A stretch of 64,000 nt of DNA from Gigaspora margarita. Its lineage: Eukaryota; Glomeromycota; Glomeromycetes; Diversisporales; Gigasporaceae. How positions within the stretch are numbered: the stretch's first letter is position 1; each line of letters opens with the position of its first letter. The notes under the pieces are model-generated. The model did no database searches, had not been told where the DNA came from, and worked only from the letters and a program-made list of their open reading frames with translations. The stretch spans positions 124,621 through 188,620 of the forward strand of contig WTPW01000762.1 of assembly GCA_009809945.1 (NCBI GenBank), in the 5' to 3' direction. A program made the position numbers and the translations under genes. Below are positions 10,740-23,716 of this stretch, in pieces.

Positions 10740-11563
10740 CTGATAATGTAGCATTTATTTAATACTTATTTTTTATTATTCACTTATATCTTTTTTTCAT
10801 TTATAACCCTTTACACTAATTTCTTATACAAATTAATAAATTGCATCAATATATTATTTTTTAAATTAATAAAAAAAATGACTAACACTAAAAAAATCAA
10901 ATTATGTAATCTAATCTTAAAGAAAATCTTCCCAGGAGACGTGGACGAAGATAGGGGATAAAAAATTATTCTGACAAATTTGTTAAATTTTATTCTTAAT
11001 CTTGTATCAAAAAAAAAACAAAATATTTTATATCTGTTATAAATAGGAATGGGATTTGGAAATTTCTAATTAAATTAGGTCATGTATGGGTGCACATGCG
11101 CATGATAAAATCAGCCCTAAAATGATGATTTTATATAAATATCTCGAATCAGCTTAGATTTGGTTTCCACTACAACATATATATTCAAATTGTAGGCTTA
11201 TAATAATTATCATAAATTTTTTGAAGTTTGAGTTATAGAAGAATTGGTAGTACTATTATAATTGTTTGTAATCTAATTTAAAAAACTATAATATTGCATT
11301 AGCTAAATTTATTTAATAGTATTATATTGATGAATTTGTATAGCTAATCTAGTAGAAAAAATATAATTAGTATAACAGACTATAGTGAAAATAAAATGAA
11401 ATATAGCATTTATAAAAAGTATTAAGTTAAAATTAAACTCTTTTTTTTAACACTAAAAGAGTTTCAAATTTTTAATTTTTTTAAAAAAATTTTATTGCAT
11501 AATTTATAGAATTAATTATAATGAAGGTAGGCATGAACAACGTATGTCAGGGTATTACTCATG
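10740..11563. other. Non-coding AT-rich stretch
   Basis: Nothing coding is seen. The sequence is conserved in block B (about 59,600-60,436) with small indels, including a stretch around GGAGACGTGGACGAAGATAG. Confidence 0.5.
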
Positions 11564-11690
11564 AATTTCCTGTGTGCTTTAAAATTACAGCATAGGTTCC
11601 CGATATCATGTGATGCAGATGACCGTTCGGCCATTTGTATCCTATGATCATCGGGAATCTCTGCTGTAATTTTTAAACTCCCAGGAAATT
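11564..11690. repeat. Short palindromic element, block A
   Basis: AATTTCCTG...ATTACAGCA on the left is repeated inverted on the right (TGCTGTAATTTTTAAAC...CAGGAAATT), giving a hairpin with ~50-base arms. The block-B copy at 60437-60565 pairs better. Probably a small foldback MITE. Confidence 0.65.
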
Positions 11691-11935
11691 AGTCTATTTA
11701 AAAGTTTTATGTTATGAAAAACAAGTAATTAAATTTGTATGACCTTATTTAAAATATTTTATAAATTATTTTTTATATTTAAAATAATAGCAAAGTTGTA
11801 AACATCTTTAAACTCTAAAAAATTAATCAAAATTATATTTATAAATACAATAAAAAATAAGAACAATGAAAATATTTATTATAAAAAAACTTAATAAAAA
11901 TAATAGTAATTATAATACTTAATATATATATATAT

Positions 11936-12866
11936 AAGGTAGATATGCCTAATTTGACGCAGTTAAGTTCTACGACGAATATCACGTGATATATCGATCA
12001 GAATCAGATGATTTTGGTACCATTCGATCCGTCTCATCGAGACGAATCGAATGGTATCAAATTCGTTTAATTCTAATCTCTGGGTCGCAAAATATTGCTA
12101 ATTAAATTTATTTAAAAATATGGTCTTAATTTGATGCAATGTTTCTAATTTGACGCATCGACGATATCTTGCGAACTATCGATCAGAATCGCGTGATTTT
12201 GGTACCATTCGATTCTTCTTGCCGAGACGAGTCAAAATCACGCGATTCTGATCGATAGTTCGCAAGTTATCGCCATTTAACCAAAATTAGCTATCCAAGA
12301 CAAATTTTAACATTAATATAAAATAGCGAATAACGTTTGATAGATCGGTCCGATTATGATGGTTTTGCCGCCAAAATGAAAGCCTCAGAGAGACGGTTCC
12401 AACGAAACCAAAATCACTAAAATCCAATCACGGTTCACAAGATCATTAGGGTTTTCGTATCATTTTTGATGAAAATCGATTAATTAAATTAATCTGTTTT
12501 CATTAAAAATGATACGAAAACCCTAATGACCTTGTGACTCCGTGATTGGATTTTAGCAATTTGGATTCGTTGGAACCGACTCTCTGCGGCGGTCATTTTG
12601 TGGCAAAATCATCGCAATTGGACCGATCTATCAAACGTTATTCGCTATTTTATATTAATGTTAAAATTTGTCTTGGATAGCTAATTTTGTTTAAATGGCG
12701 ATAACTTGCGAACTATCGATCGGAATCGCGTGATTTTGGTACCGTTCGACTCGTCTCGGCGAGACGAATCGAATGGTACCAAAATCACGTGATTCTGATC
12801 GATAGTTCGCAAGATATCGTCGATGCGTCAAATTAGGCACTGCGTCAAATTAGGTATATCTACCTT
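11936..12866. mobile_element. Large foldback DNA element, AAGGTAGATAT ends
   Basis: About 931 bp, almost a perfect palindrome centred near 12,490, starting AAGGTAGATATGCC and ending with the complement. Flanks are TATATA on both sides, and block B carries the empty site (TATATATATATAAAATAAATC near 60,850), so it inserted after the duplication or was precisely lost in B. It contains nested smaller palindromes built on GGTACCATTCGAT...GAGACGA. No transposase. A diverged relative is at 28386-29226. Confidence 0.75.
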
Positions 12867-13496
12867 ATATAAAATAAATCAAATTATAAATAAATATTCT
12901 ATTAATATTTGAAAAATTTTAATTTGTATAGTTTTATTAAAAGCGCTTTAAATATTTATTTTATAATTATAAACTTATTTTAATTAATAAAAGCTATTTT
13001 TTCTTTTTAATAGTAAACAAAGGTCGCATAGCTATTAACATTGTAATACTTTAATAAATCGTTATTTGCATGTTAAATGTTTTATTGATTTGATTGGTTA
13101 GTAATCACGTAGTGGTCAGCATATTAACCAAATATCATAATTATTAATTTGATTGGTTAATAATATGTTTTGATTATCATGTAGTACATATTATCCGTAA
13201 AAATAAAATAGATGGTGCTTTACCATCAATATACCAATGTAGAATTAATTAGTTCCCCTGCATCACTAATCTAGTACATGCAGGCATGAAAAGATTCTAT
13301 GCAAGTTTTTGTTGTTCATGATGACAATTTTATATATCAATATTTTACCTATGAAACAGCTTTCATAAAAAAAAAAACTACTTTTATAATTTTTGCATAA
13401 GCTTTGCTTTAACTTCCTTTATAACCCTAAACTTACATTTACTTAGTTCTAACATCGAAATCAACTTAATGCAGGCCGATGTCGATTAATCTAGAC
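12867..13496. other. Non-coding stretch shared with block B
   Basis: AT-rich and without genes; it corresponds to about 60,870-61,605. Block B has a partial local duplication here (60,880-61,130), where one ~110-bp stretch occurs twice. Confidence 0.5.
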
Positions 13497-15950
13497 TAGG
13501 GCTGTTAATCGGTCCGTACGGTCCGTCTTGGCCCAAAGACTGGCAGTCTTTTAAAAAGTTAGACCGAACTGCGTCCAGGACTGATTAGGGTTGATCAGTT
13601 ATGAGACTGGAAAGACTGATTATTAGACTAATTAAATGTCATATAAATTGCGCTAACATATTAATTTATTACCCGTTATTATTAGACACATTCAAATAAT
13701 TAGTTTAATACTCGTTTAATTATATAAAAGCTACCTCTAAAAATATTTAAACCTGTCTATTATTATTAGAACTAGTGATAATAATGCGTAAGGATTTTTA
13801 AAACCATGCATATGATTTTTGTAGATATATTTTTATGCGAGTAAGCTAGCATAATGCAGGCCAATTTATCTCAAGAAAAGCAATTTTTTGAAAGTTCCCA
13901 ACTGGAAAAAATTGATATTAATTATGAGCAAGATCAAGAGTAAGATTTGGAATAAAGTTCCTAAATATTCCAATTGGTGCGTTTTTTATAAACTAGGTAT
14001 AATACTGCTCATTATGCGTATCATGTATAAAAAGCATTGAATTTGCTTATCACTAAATTAATATTTAGTTGTGCTTTGCTCTTTAAAGTTCAAAGTGCAG
14101 TATTAATAATATAATCTTCAATAATCATAATATTTATTTATAGCTTTAATTGCTAACGCTAATACTAATTTGCCTTTTATAGCTAAAAATATTTATTTTT
14201 TAATTTGAATGCAAAGAAAAATTAATAATTTAAAGGAATCAAAAACTTGAAAGTAATGCATCGAATCAAAGTTATGACTAAAAAATAAAGTATTCACATG
14301 ATGTTTAAAATATAAACATTTTAATAATACACCTAATTTTAAAAAATTGTTTGTGAGTATTTAAACATAATTTTAAAAAAAATGTTTCGCGCTGATTTAA
14401 AATAAATATTAAATAAGAAAAAACTTGATATAAAATTTTAAATTTATTATAGTTGTTTAAGTCTCTAAAAGCTAATCTCGTATATCACAAAAATTAGGCT
14501 ATATATGTTACAATAATTTAAAACTGAATATCAGGACCGATAGTCCTTCCTATAAAGACCAGACTGGCCTATAGTTGTTGGTAGAATTAATTTTGTAAAT
14601 TAATACGGCAACGGCATTTGCCGTATTTTTTGCCGTAATTCTTTTGTGCCGTAATGCCGCAATGCCGTAATGCTGCAATGCCGTAATGCCGTAATGCCGT
14701 AATGCCGTAATACCGCAATGCCGTAATGCCATAATGCCTTAATGCCGTAATGCTGCAATGCAGTTAAACTTTAAAACACTTTCAAGCCTGAAATAATTTT
14801 ACCAAAAAGATCTTTTTGCCATTATGAATTTGGTGTTTGTAAAGTGATACACACACAGAGTGCATGTTATGACTGTATTGTATATAAAACAGATGGCTGA
14901 AAGGTTAAATATTTATCATTATGCTTATGCGTTTCTCAGATGAAATAGGGCCGTAAATCGATTTAAATTTTAGATGACTGAATCCCCTAAATCATTTTAG
15001 AATCAATTATTGAATATATAGTTATTTCTTGTATTAACTTGCCTGATTAAGCTTTAATTGTTAATTGTTTATAATAATAAACACAGCCACTTATATTTTT
15101 TACAAATGTATCTGAAAACAAAAAGAATATTTATTGAAAATTTAGGCATTTAAATTTATACTAAATTTAATCTCTAATTAGAATATTAAATTAGCCATAG
15201 CGGCCGCAACAAAATTGTCACGGCAGATCTCCGATTTTGATTGGTTAACGATCGTGGATTGGCAAAATTTTAGACCGTATTACATAATTGTTTAATAATT
15301 TCTGGTCGGAATTAACTTAAATTTTTTCGTTCCAAAAATAGGGGTCGTCTAAGGCGGAGCAGAATCACGTGATATCGGGCCAATCAAATCATAGAATTTT
15401 GAAAACGAAAAACCTAAAAAATACGAAAAACGGCTGTCTAAACCTACCTCGGGTAATGTCGGGAAGGCAATTTTCTAATATAAGATCATCCTAACCATAA
15501 AATTGATTCAACAAAATATATTATAAGGAATCTACTCCGCTTTAGACCCAAAAAAGAAATTTTCAAAGGAATAGGCCCACATAATGGAAAATTAGTTCAG
15601 GAACAATTTTCATTTAATGGGTGACTGTGATTTCATTAGTAAAATTTTAAGTAATTCTAGCCAAATTTTTTGATCGTTACTGCTCTTAGCCAATCAAAAT
15701 TACGGCATTACGGCATTGTGGCATTACGGCATTACGGCATTGCGGCATTGCGGCATTACGGCATTGCGGCATTGCGGCATTACGGCACAAAAGATTTACG
15801 GCAATTAAATGCTATGCCGTAACTAATTCTACCACGTGGTAAAATGCCGTAATGCCGTAATTCAGTAATTCTACCAGCAACTATAGACTGGCCCGGTCCT
15901 AAGGCGGACCGCAGGACCGGCGGTTTTAGTCGTACCGATTAGCAGCCCTA
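13497..15950. mobile_element. hAT-type MITE, TAGGGCTG ends, split by a second element
   Basis: Terminal inverted repeats TAGGGCTG(T/C)TAATCGGT at both ends and 8-bp flanks ATCTAGAC and ATCAAGAC (7 of 8 match), the size typical of hAT target duplications. The interior is non-coding and contains another complete element (14570-15885). Without that insert it is about 1.14 kb. Block B carries the same element from 61606 but without the nested insert and with a lost right end. Confidence 0.75.
14570..15885. mobile_element. Nested hAT-type MITE, TATAGTTG ends with TGCCGTAA arrays
   Basis: Terminal inverted repeats TATAGTTG(T/C)TGGTAGAATTA and a perfect 8-bp target duplication GACTGGCC (14562-14569 and 15886-15893). 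Next to each end is an array of 8-9-bp units (TGCCGTAA / TGCCGCAA), at 14645-14762 and in reverse at 15703-15785. The 1,316-bp interior has no convincing ORF. The element is missing from block B. A 109-bp relative with TATAGATGCTG ends lies at 41046-41154. Confidence 0.8.
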
Positions 15951-16054
15951 ATCAAGACCAAACCTGGTACAGAATTTTTAATTGTAATACTTTCGTAGTA
16001 CATAAATTTGTGCAACAAGTAATTACATAAATTAGAAATTATGTATTAGGATCG

Positions 16055-16070
16055 TCCGTACGTACGTACC
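16055..16070 (+). promoter_or_regulatory. Conserved CCGTACGTACGTAC motif upstream of Sel1 gene
   Basis: A palindromic GTACGTACGTAC run sits about 30-40 bases before the Sel1 ATG in both blocks (here and near 62926-62938), inside otherwise drifting flanks. A regulatory role is a guess; it could be simple-sequence drift. Confidence 0.25.
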
Positions 16071-16097
16071 TTTCACTTTAATTATCTGTTATCAACC

Positions 16098-17233
16098 ATG
16101 TCGGATCAAAAATACTTGCCAGACACTTACAATGATAAAGGTCTTGTTAATATTTCGAAACAAGCAGATTTATTGTCACATGATTCACAGGATTTTCTAA
16201 ATATAGTCATAGAAGCATTATGTAATTTATATAATGAAGAGATTGTTTTGAAACAAAATTTTAATAACTCACTTATTTACTCAATAGATTAATATATGGC
16301 AAATTTGCAGCAAAAACCAGAAAAAATAATTAACTTATTCTTGAATAACCAAACTAATCATATTATTCAGAATAATTCTATTATTCAACATATTCTTGCA
16401 ATTTGCTATGAATCTGGAAATGGATTAAACAGGATAATTATAAAGCATTTATTCATTATCAAAAATCAGCGGTGGAATGGGTGATATCGGTTATTTGTTA
16501 TCGAAATGGAATAGGAGTTAAAAAAGATTTTCATAAAGCATTCATTTATTATTAAAAATCTGCAGATATGGAAGATTATTATGGAATCAATTGTCTTGGT
16601 GATTGTTATTGAGATGGAATTGGTGTTAAAAAAGATGTCAATAAAGCATTAAGTTATTATCAAAAATCAGCAGAAATGGGCCATGCTATGGGAATAAATA
16701 ACCTTGGAATTTGTTATAAAAACGGAATTGGAGTTAAAAAAGATGAAAATATGGCATTTATTTATTACCAAAAATCTGCTGATTTGAGTAATGCTGTTGG
16801 AATTAATCAAGTTTGTTACTGTTATCAAAATGGAATTGGAATCGAAAAGGATGAACATAAGGCATTTATTTATTATCAAAAATCTGCTGATATGGGTAGT
16901 GCTGTTGGAATGAATCAAGTTGGTTACTGCTATCAAAATGGAATTGGGGTCGAAAGGGATGAATTTAAGGCATTTATTTATTATCAAAAATCTGCTGATA
17001 TTTGTAGCACTACAGGAATGAATAATTTTGGTTATTGTTATGAATATGGAATAGGAGTTGAAAATGATAATCATAAAGCATTCATTTATTATCAAAAATC
17101 TGCTAATATGGATGATATTACTGGAGTAAGCAGACTTGGACATTGTTATAATTATGGAATTAGAGTCAAGAAAGATGAATATAAAACATTTATTTATTAT
17201 CAAAGATCTGCTAATATTAAGCTAGAGAAATAA
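16098..17233 (+). pseudogene. Sel1-repeat protein, block A, decayed
   Basis: Starts ATG at 16098 (MSDQKYLPDTYNDKG) like the open copy at 62967. Lesions against that copy: TAA at 16290-16292 (AAG in B), loss of one A near 16420 shifting the frame, an extra T near 16495, TAA near 16554 (CAA in B) and TGA near 16611 (CGA in B). From 16676 to 17233 the frame is open with about five 36-residue Sel1 repeats of the type GxxYCYxNGIGVxKDxxKAFIYYQKSADMG, ending SANIKLEK. Sel1 repeats are alpha-helical scaffolds, but this copy should not give a full protein; a short product from the ATG at 16676 cannot be excluded. Confidence 0.8.
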
Positions 17234-17697
17234 TCAATCTTGAATATTGTTATTAAAAGCAGAATTAGAATTTAAATGGGTAATTCTTTTATTAAAACCA
17301 GATGGTTCTTTTACAATATTTCAACTTGGAATATATGTGGTAATAAAATTGAAATTGATATCAAATATATTTACTTATTTTCAAATTTTTGATAATTTGT
17401 GTAGATATTGAAATGTCTTGATTGTTGTTGCAGAAATGGAATTAAAACCACAAGATCTTAATGAAGTCATACTAGTTATCAAAAGATTAACATTATTTTA
17501 ACTGTGTTTCTTTACATAGCCACCATTTTGCTAGAGAAAATTAGAAAATAATTCATTACTTGATTTTTTATTTTCAAGTCTTAACATTTAAATGATATTG
17601 ATCGTAATTTAAAGAAATTTTTTGAAGAAAGTGAAAATAATAATGACTACTATTTTGTTTTTAATAATATGCTTTCTTATTTATTTATTATTATTAT
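17234..17697. other. 3' flank of block-A Sel1 relic
   Basis: No gene. A related stretch lies at about 31,370-31,815, downstream of the third Sel1 fragment, with shared strings such as TTCTTTTACAATATTTCAAC and CTTAATGAAGTC. This shows a third, older copy of the Sel1 locus. Confidence 0.6.
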
Positions 17698-17914
17698 TAC
17701 CGTATTCAATCATGAATAAGCACCCTTTTTTAAAATTTTAAACTTAAATATCTTAACAATTAACTAATCAAATTTAATAAAATTTGGTTTATTTCAATTT
17801 TATAAATGTATTTAATTGAAATAACCCAAATTTTATTAAATTTGATTCGTTAATTGATAAGAGATTTAATTAAATTTTTTAAAAAGGGGTGCTTATCCAT
17901 GACATGATATGGTA
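17698..17914. repeat. Palindromic MITE, TACCGTAT...AATAAGCACCC ends
   Basis: About 217 bp with arms of ~100 bases: TACCGTATTCAATCATGAAT pairs with the complement of the right end (ATTCATGA/ATGTCATG...ATATGGTA). Flanking TA could be the target duplication of a Tc1/mariner-type element. A second copy is at 22162-22366. Confidence 0.65.
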
Positions 17915-20900
17915 TTTATAATATACATTTTTAATAAGAACATTGTCAATATCAAAAAACTATTACTATATAAAGACAAAATAATGTGCATGGGTGCAAT
18001 TTTGAACCTTAGGCTAAATTAATCTTAATTTAATAAAATCTAAATTAATGCCCTGTGTGTTATTTTATGCTTATATAGTATGCCACTTTTCATACTAGAA
18101 ACTCTTATAAAAACACTCAAAAACTAACATGCAATAAACAAATACTTATGTTCCTCTAGTTATTAAATTATTATTTATTTATATATTGTATCTATTTTAT
18201 TATCTTGTTATAGTTTCATATAACATTAAAAAGTCTGCATGCTAGCTATTGTAATAAGTTATTGTAAATTTTAAAATAGTAAATAGTGAAAGGCAAAGCT
18301 TTTAGTAATTAGGTTATTTTCTTTTTTTTTGAAATTATAATAGTAACCAAAAAATAATAAGAGACAACTTAGCAATTTATTATTATTTCTATATAATTGT
18401 TTGCATCAGTTGAACATTGAATGAGGTATTTTGGAAACAACCTAAATTTTTAGAAAACTTCATATTCTTCAACTAAAAATTTCCTTTAGAATTCCTATTA
18501 GGTTTTCTATAATACTGCCAAAGATATCTATATATATATTTATTATTAAAATTTTTCAAAGATAGCATTCTTTATTGAAATAATTAATTGATAAAGAATG
18601 TAAAATCAATGCCTATTATTATATATATTTATTATAATTGTAATAAATACTTCTTTATGTTTGGTAGTAACATTATTCAAAGCCAATAAATTTATTAAAA
18701 ATGGAGAGGAAGAATAGTTCAGTTGAAATATCATGTTAAAATTGATAAAATCAGTAAATAGAAAAATAGAAACGACTGAAGTTGTTGTTTTACTTGCTTG
18801 TTTTTGATGATTAGTATCATCTATTATATATTGGACAGTTTTTTCTTTATTTTTTGTTTTATTAATTTTTTATTAATAAAATTTGGAAATAAAATAAATA
18901 ATAATACTCAAGTATCAATTACAATCCTTATTTTGATTGATTGTATTAAATGAGCAACATTATTATTACTAATTAATCAGATTGAAAGTAATGATTAAGA
19001 GAACACAATTATATCATTATTTGCATATTCTAATTGGCAACAAAACTTTTATACAATAATAATTTTGGTTATTCACTATTGTAATTACTAGCTAATTATA
19101 TAAAGATTTGGTTTGAGAATGCTCTAAGTATCTTATTAGCTCTTTTTATATTAAATATAGGTTTGAAATATTATTTGGGAATTGGTGTTTAAAAAAATTC
19201 TATATCAAGATATTTAGCATAAATCAAAAAATATTAATTAGTAGATATAAGAAATAAATTTGGGCTAGCTATTTGTTATAGTCACAATCAGTTCTTATAC
19301 AAAAATTGGCCTGTGAGGTCTCTCAATTATGGCTACTATTGATTGAGTCACAAACAGTGTTTAAAAGTCAATTTTATTTTAATATACAGAAAAACTTGGC
19401 AATTTTTGTAAACATAACAAAAAAATCAAAAAATTAAGTGCAACGTGTGCAAACATAATAACATTTACAGATTCCCAAAATTTTTGCTTGCAGAATGAAC
19501 TTACAATCTATGTTCTGCAGGTTACATGTACAGATTTTAAATACTGTTTGGTTATAGTAATTATGATTACCATATATTTCCAAAATAAGCTACTCTGAAA
19601 ATAAACTACCCTCTGTTTTTTTTCAAAAATCTTAAAAAACTCATTAGTAGTTGCTACATATAAAAGTCTAATTTTACTAAGTAAACCTCAAAGTACCATT
19701 AAGTAACCATGTTTAAGACATCAAAATATACTTATTGTAAAAATTTGTTATTATTTGAACAACTGTTTATTAGAGCATTTTTCAATTTTTCAAAAAATTT
19801 AACAATTTGAAAATAAGCTACTCTACATTTCTTCATATAATTTTTTGCCAAAAAAGGTTGCTTATTTTTGGGAATATATAGTAATTAAAAAATCAATTAG
19901 GTTATATAGAAAACACAAGATTGGAAAAGTTAAGCATTTATTAATTAATTAATTATAATAAAAGTATATTAATTAGGGGTAGATTACAGATTAAAGGTAT
20001 AAAATGATCAATATATGATAGTAAATAAAACTGGAATTTAAAGTACTTTTATATTATGTCAGAATGGGTGTGCTTACATATAAAAATAATTTTTATTTAG
20101 CAATCCTTTTTTGGCTTTTAATAAAAATTATTGAATTAGTTTTCTGATTTTAATAGTAATAAAATCATTAAAATTGGTTAGCTGTATCAATGAGATATAG
20201 GTAATTTATGATTTTTATACTATTGATGTTTTTCTAAATTGAAAACATATAATATTCTACACTATATTGGGCAAATAGTAATACTTCACTAATTTTCACT
20301 ATGAAATTTTGACCCTTCAACTGCAAATCACTCTTTAATTATAGTATAATCAAATTCCAGGTTTATTATAAAATGCATAAGGAATATATAAGAAAAGAAA
20401 AAGTTAGACTCTGTTAAATTAAAAAAAGAAAAAAGAACTATAACCTATATTTTTGTATAGTAACAAGAACATAACTGTAAGTAAAAATAGGTTGCTCACA
20501 ACTCTCATATGTGAAGAAGGTCATATGAGGCCCAGGTACTACAAAAAGTTGAGAAGGTAGAAAAGCAAATGAATTCAAATAAGAAAAATCAATAAATACA
20601 ATTCATAATCAGTTGTTACTACAATACTATTCCAAGCATTAAATACTTTATAATGGTCTAGAAAAATTATTACTGCAGATTAGAGTATTTTTTTAAAGAA
20701 TTTATAAATGTTTTTGCTAATAAGATAATTTATTATTAAGCCTGAAAAGAAAAGTTACAAGATATAATCAAACCTTTTTAAATAAAATGCAATGGTGCCA
20801 TATTTAAAAATTTAGCCAAATGTTATGAGAATAAAAAAAATGCTCTATATCTTAATATTGCAGCTATAAACTACTAAACTAACAAAACTACTCTATCTAA

Positions 20901-22161
20901 ACCTTAATAATAGTAAGACTTTGATTAAGCCATTAAAAAAACTTGGTCTGAGTAACTAGGATCAAATAGCACTCAGGATTATATTATTAAACTCTAATAT
21001 GAGATCATGGGATTAGACTTTAATACAAATATTATCTATTAGAAATTATCAATTTAAATTAGTTTATAACAATAACAACAGTTTATTAATTCATTGATCT
21101 TTTTGGATAATTATTAGATGACATGTCTACTCTAATTTCAAAGGTTATTACTCAATAAAGTTGAACTCTATCTAAGCTTTTTTAAAGCTTTGAGCTTTTT
21201 TAGCTTAACTGAGTTTGCAACTCTTACTAAGTTTTAGTTTTCAAACACAAAGTGAGTTAGTTAACTCATACTGAGTTGCTTTATTGTAAAGATATCATAT
21301 TTATACTTTTTATATTACTGTACTAATTCTATTCTCTTACTTGTTCTAACAAGTTATCAAGTTTTAATAAATCAAACTAATTAAACAAGTCAAATACCAT
21401 AAATTAGATAAATCAAATAAATCAAACTTATTTGACATTTCCAACATTCTAAATAGATAAAACAGGCAATCTGTTTACTATACTAATTTTGGCTAGATTT
21501 ATCTGAGCCAACACAGCTAAATAAATATCTGACCTATAATATAAAAAAATTTTATTTTGAGGCATGCACTTAGAAAGGTAAAAATCTATAAGCATAATAT
21601 TAGTTTCTTTTTTGACAAAATTATATTGATACTTGTGCTGATCTTGCTTTTTTATTAAATTATTATTTTGATAACTTAAGAGTAGAGTCTTTTTTTGAAT
21701 TGGTAATAACCAAATAGATGAGTCAATTTTGCAGATCATTAATGTGATAAAAATAGTAGCCAATGATCTTAAAGCATTCTTCTTTATTAGAATTTTATAA
21801 TTTTAAGTGCCTTTACTTGCCTTTGCTAATAATTTCCAATCTATAGTAGATACGAAATCTAATGCATTTTCCTTAAATATAACAATGAAGTTACTTCTTT
21901 GAAGTACTTAATTTCAACTTTTTCAATAATAATTTCTGCTAAAATCAATGAATTAATCAAATATAAGCAATCTTCATTAAAAATTGAACTTTTGGAGGAG
22001 ATTTTATAATCTTTTACAGAACCTAGTTCTTTACTAATAGCATTTTTTCTATTTGAACATATAAAACAATTGGCAATATCATCTCTTGAGACTTATAATA
22101 ACTTAGGATCTTGGCTAGTAACTCTTTTTATCAACTAATCTACAATTCTTACTATCCAACT
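17915..22161. other. Long AT-rich stretch without recognisable genes
   Basis: No ORF looks coding. A weak Sel1-like string (LAKCYENKKNALYLNIAA) can be read around 20,810-20,880 but is short and followed by stops. A loose inverted repeat (CAATAAAGTTGAACTC and its complement) spans about 21,150-21,295. The minus-strand ORF 21449-21763 resembles nothing known to me. Confidence 0.5.
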
Positions 22162-22366
22162 TACCGTATCCTATCATGAATTAGCACCACTTTTTTGAAA
22201 TTTTAAACTCAAATAAATTTAATAAAACTTAATAAAAATTTATTTATTTAAATTTTATAGTCTTATAAAGTTTAATTTAAAAAATTTTTATTGAATTTGG
22301 TTAGATAATTTTCAAGTTAATTGAGTTTAAAATTTCAAAAAAGCAGGAGCTTATTCATCATATCAA
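22162..22366. repeat. Palindromic MITE, second copy of the TACCGTAT family
   Basis: TACCGTATCCTATCATGAAT and GCACCACTTTTTTG on the left answer CAAAAAAGCAGGAGCTTATTC and TCATCATATC on the right. It is more diverged than 17698-17914 and the right end is worn. Confidence 0.55.
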
Positions 22367-22704
22367 CAACAATTATTATAGCTATAACACTTCAGAATAT
22401 CAGGATCTCTGGGCTATGCAATATTCAGTATGCTATTTGTTGTTTATATTCAAATTTATTCTCACAATAATGTACCATTTCTAATTATTGTTTTCTTTTT
22501 TCTTTTAAATACTTTCCTAGTTTGTAAGAGCTACCATTTCTGTCAAACCAAATAACTCATCAAATTCTTAAGATGTGATGTTTTCTTCTTGTATACTATA
22601 TGAGATAAAGTAAATAATAATTGAATTACCCTATAGTTAATTATTGAATTACCAAAACTGAGACCATATTATTTTACTTCAAAAACACTACATTTATTAT
22701 TATT

Positions 22705-23275
22705 CATTTTGATGATGCCAGGGTGGCCCTCTAAGGGTCAGGTGTGCTACTGCTATAGAATTTAGTGACTTGAACTGTCACAGGGTTAAGCATTATAGGG
22801 TTACTACACTGAAATCTGTCTTGATTGAACACTCGCTTATTTATCTCTTTTGTTATAAAAGATTAAGTATTTATTTGCTTTATTAAATGTGCCTTTGCAT
22901 AAAAGTATTCTAGAGTCTCCCTGCTCTTCTATTTTGTAGTTATTATTTATACCCCTTACAAACTATTACATATACGATTATTACTCTAATGTGACTATTA
23001 CTAATTATAACTCTATACTCTATACTTTGCTATTGTCATTATTTTGCAAGGTTATTTCGATTGTCACTATTACAGTTACTCATGTGACATGAACTTTCAC
23101 TTCAGATTGAAGTGAAAGTTTGGGCATGTAATAAATGAGATTTTTGCTAACAAAACTAACTCTTTGGGATTATAATTTTTAATAGCCCTAAAAGGTCTTT
23201 TTGTTGGTAAGAATTGCAAATATTGGATGCTTTAGTAGTGATTTCAGGAAGGCCACCTTGATGTCATCTTAATTT
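22705..23275. repeat. Possible MITE with inverted ends GATGATGCCAGGGTGGCC
   Basis: GATGATGCCAGGGTGGCC near 22,708 is the inexact complement of GGCCACCTTGATGTCATC near 23,252. The ~530 bases between hold no ORF; a short hairpin (AACTTTCACTTCA / TGAAGTGAAAGTT) sits at 23,091-23,120. The ends are diverged and no clean target duplication is visible. Confidence 0.35.
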
Positions 23276-23716
23276 TACTATATTTACAAGTAATTAATTT
23301 TTAGACAATTAATTTATAGACAATTAATTTTATTTGTAAACAGTATATTTTATTAATAGCACATTTTACTGTTAGATTGTTATATGATATACTAACTTTA
23401 ACTCTAATTCTATTTTAATCCTAATAACAATAGCCAGAATACTTTGTTTGAAAATGAGTTATTAGCAAAAGATACTATTTATAAAAAAATTTGTCTATAA
23501 AATACATTTTGAAGTAATTGTTAATGCATTAACTTATACCTTTCATGCCTACTATAAAGAATAAGTGTCTAAGTACAAAGATCAGCTCAAGAAAAAAATA
23601 TTACATTATATTCACATTACTATCATAACCAGCATAGCCTATTTCTTGAATAAAGCTATCAAGAGATATCAGGAATATAGTATGTATTATAGCTCTTATG
23701 ACTACAACACTAATCC

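Noticed and set aside
14550..14732. Minus-strand ORF with ALRHYGITALRHYGI-type repeats
   Set aside because: It is the translation of the TGCCGTAA array inside a MITE.
16667..17203. 178-codon minus-strand ORF (also 63537-63965)
   Set aside because: It is antisense to the Sel1 repeats; the periodic sequence keeps the opposite frame open by chance.
20805..20885. Sel1- or TPR-like string LAKCYENKKNALYLNIAA
   Set aside because: Too short, surrounded by stops, with no second repeat.
21449..21763. 104-codon minus-strand ORF
   Set aside because: Low-complexity AT-rich composition, no recognisable motif, no second copy.
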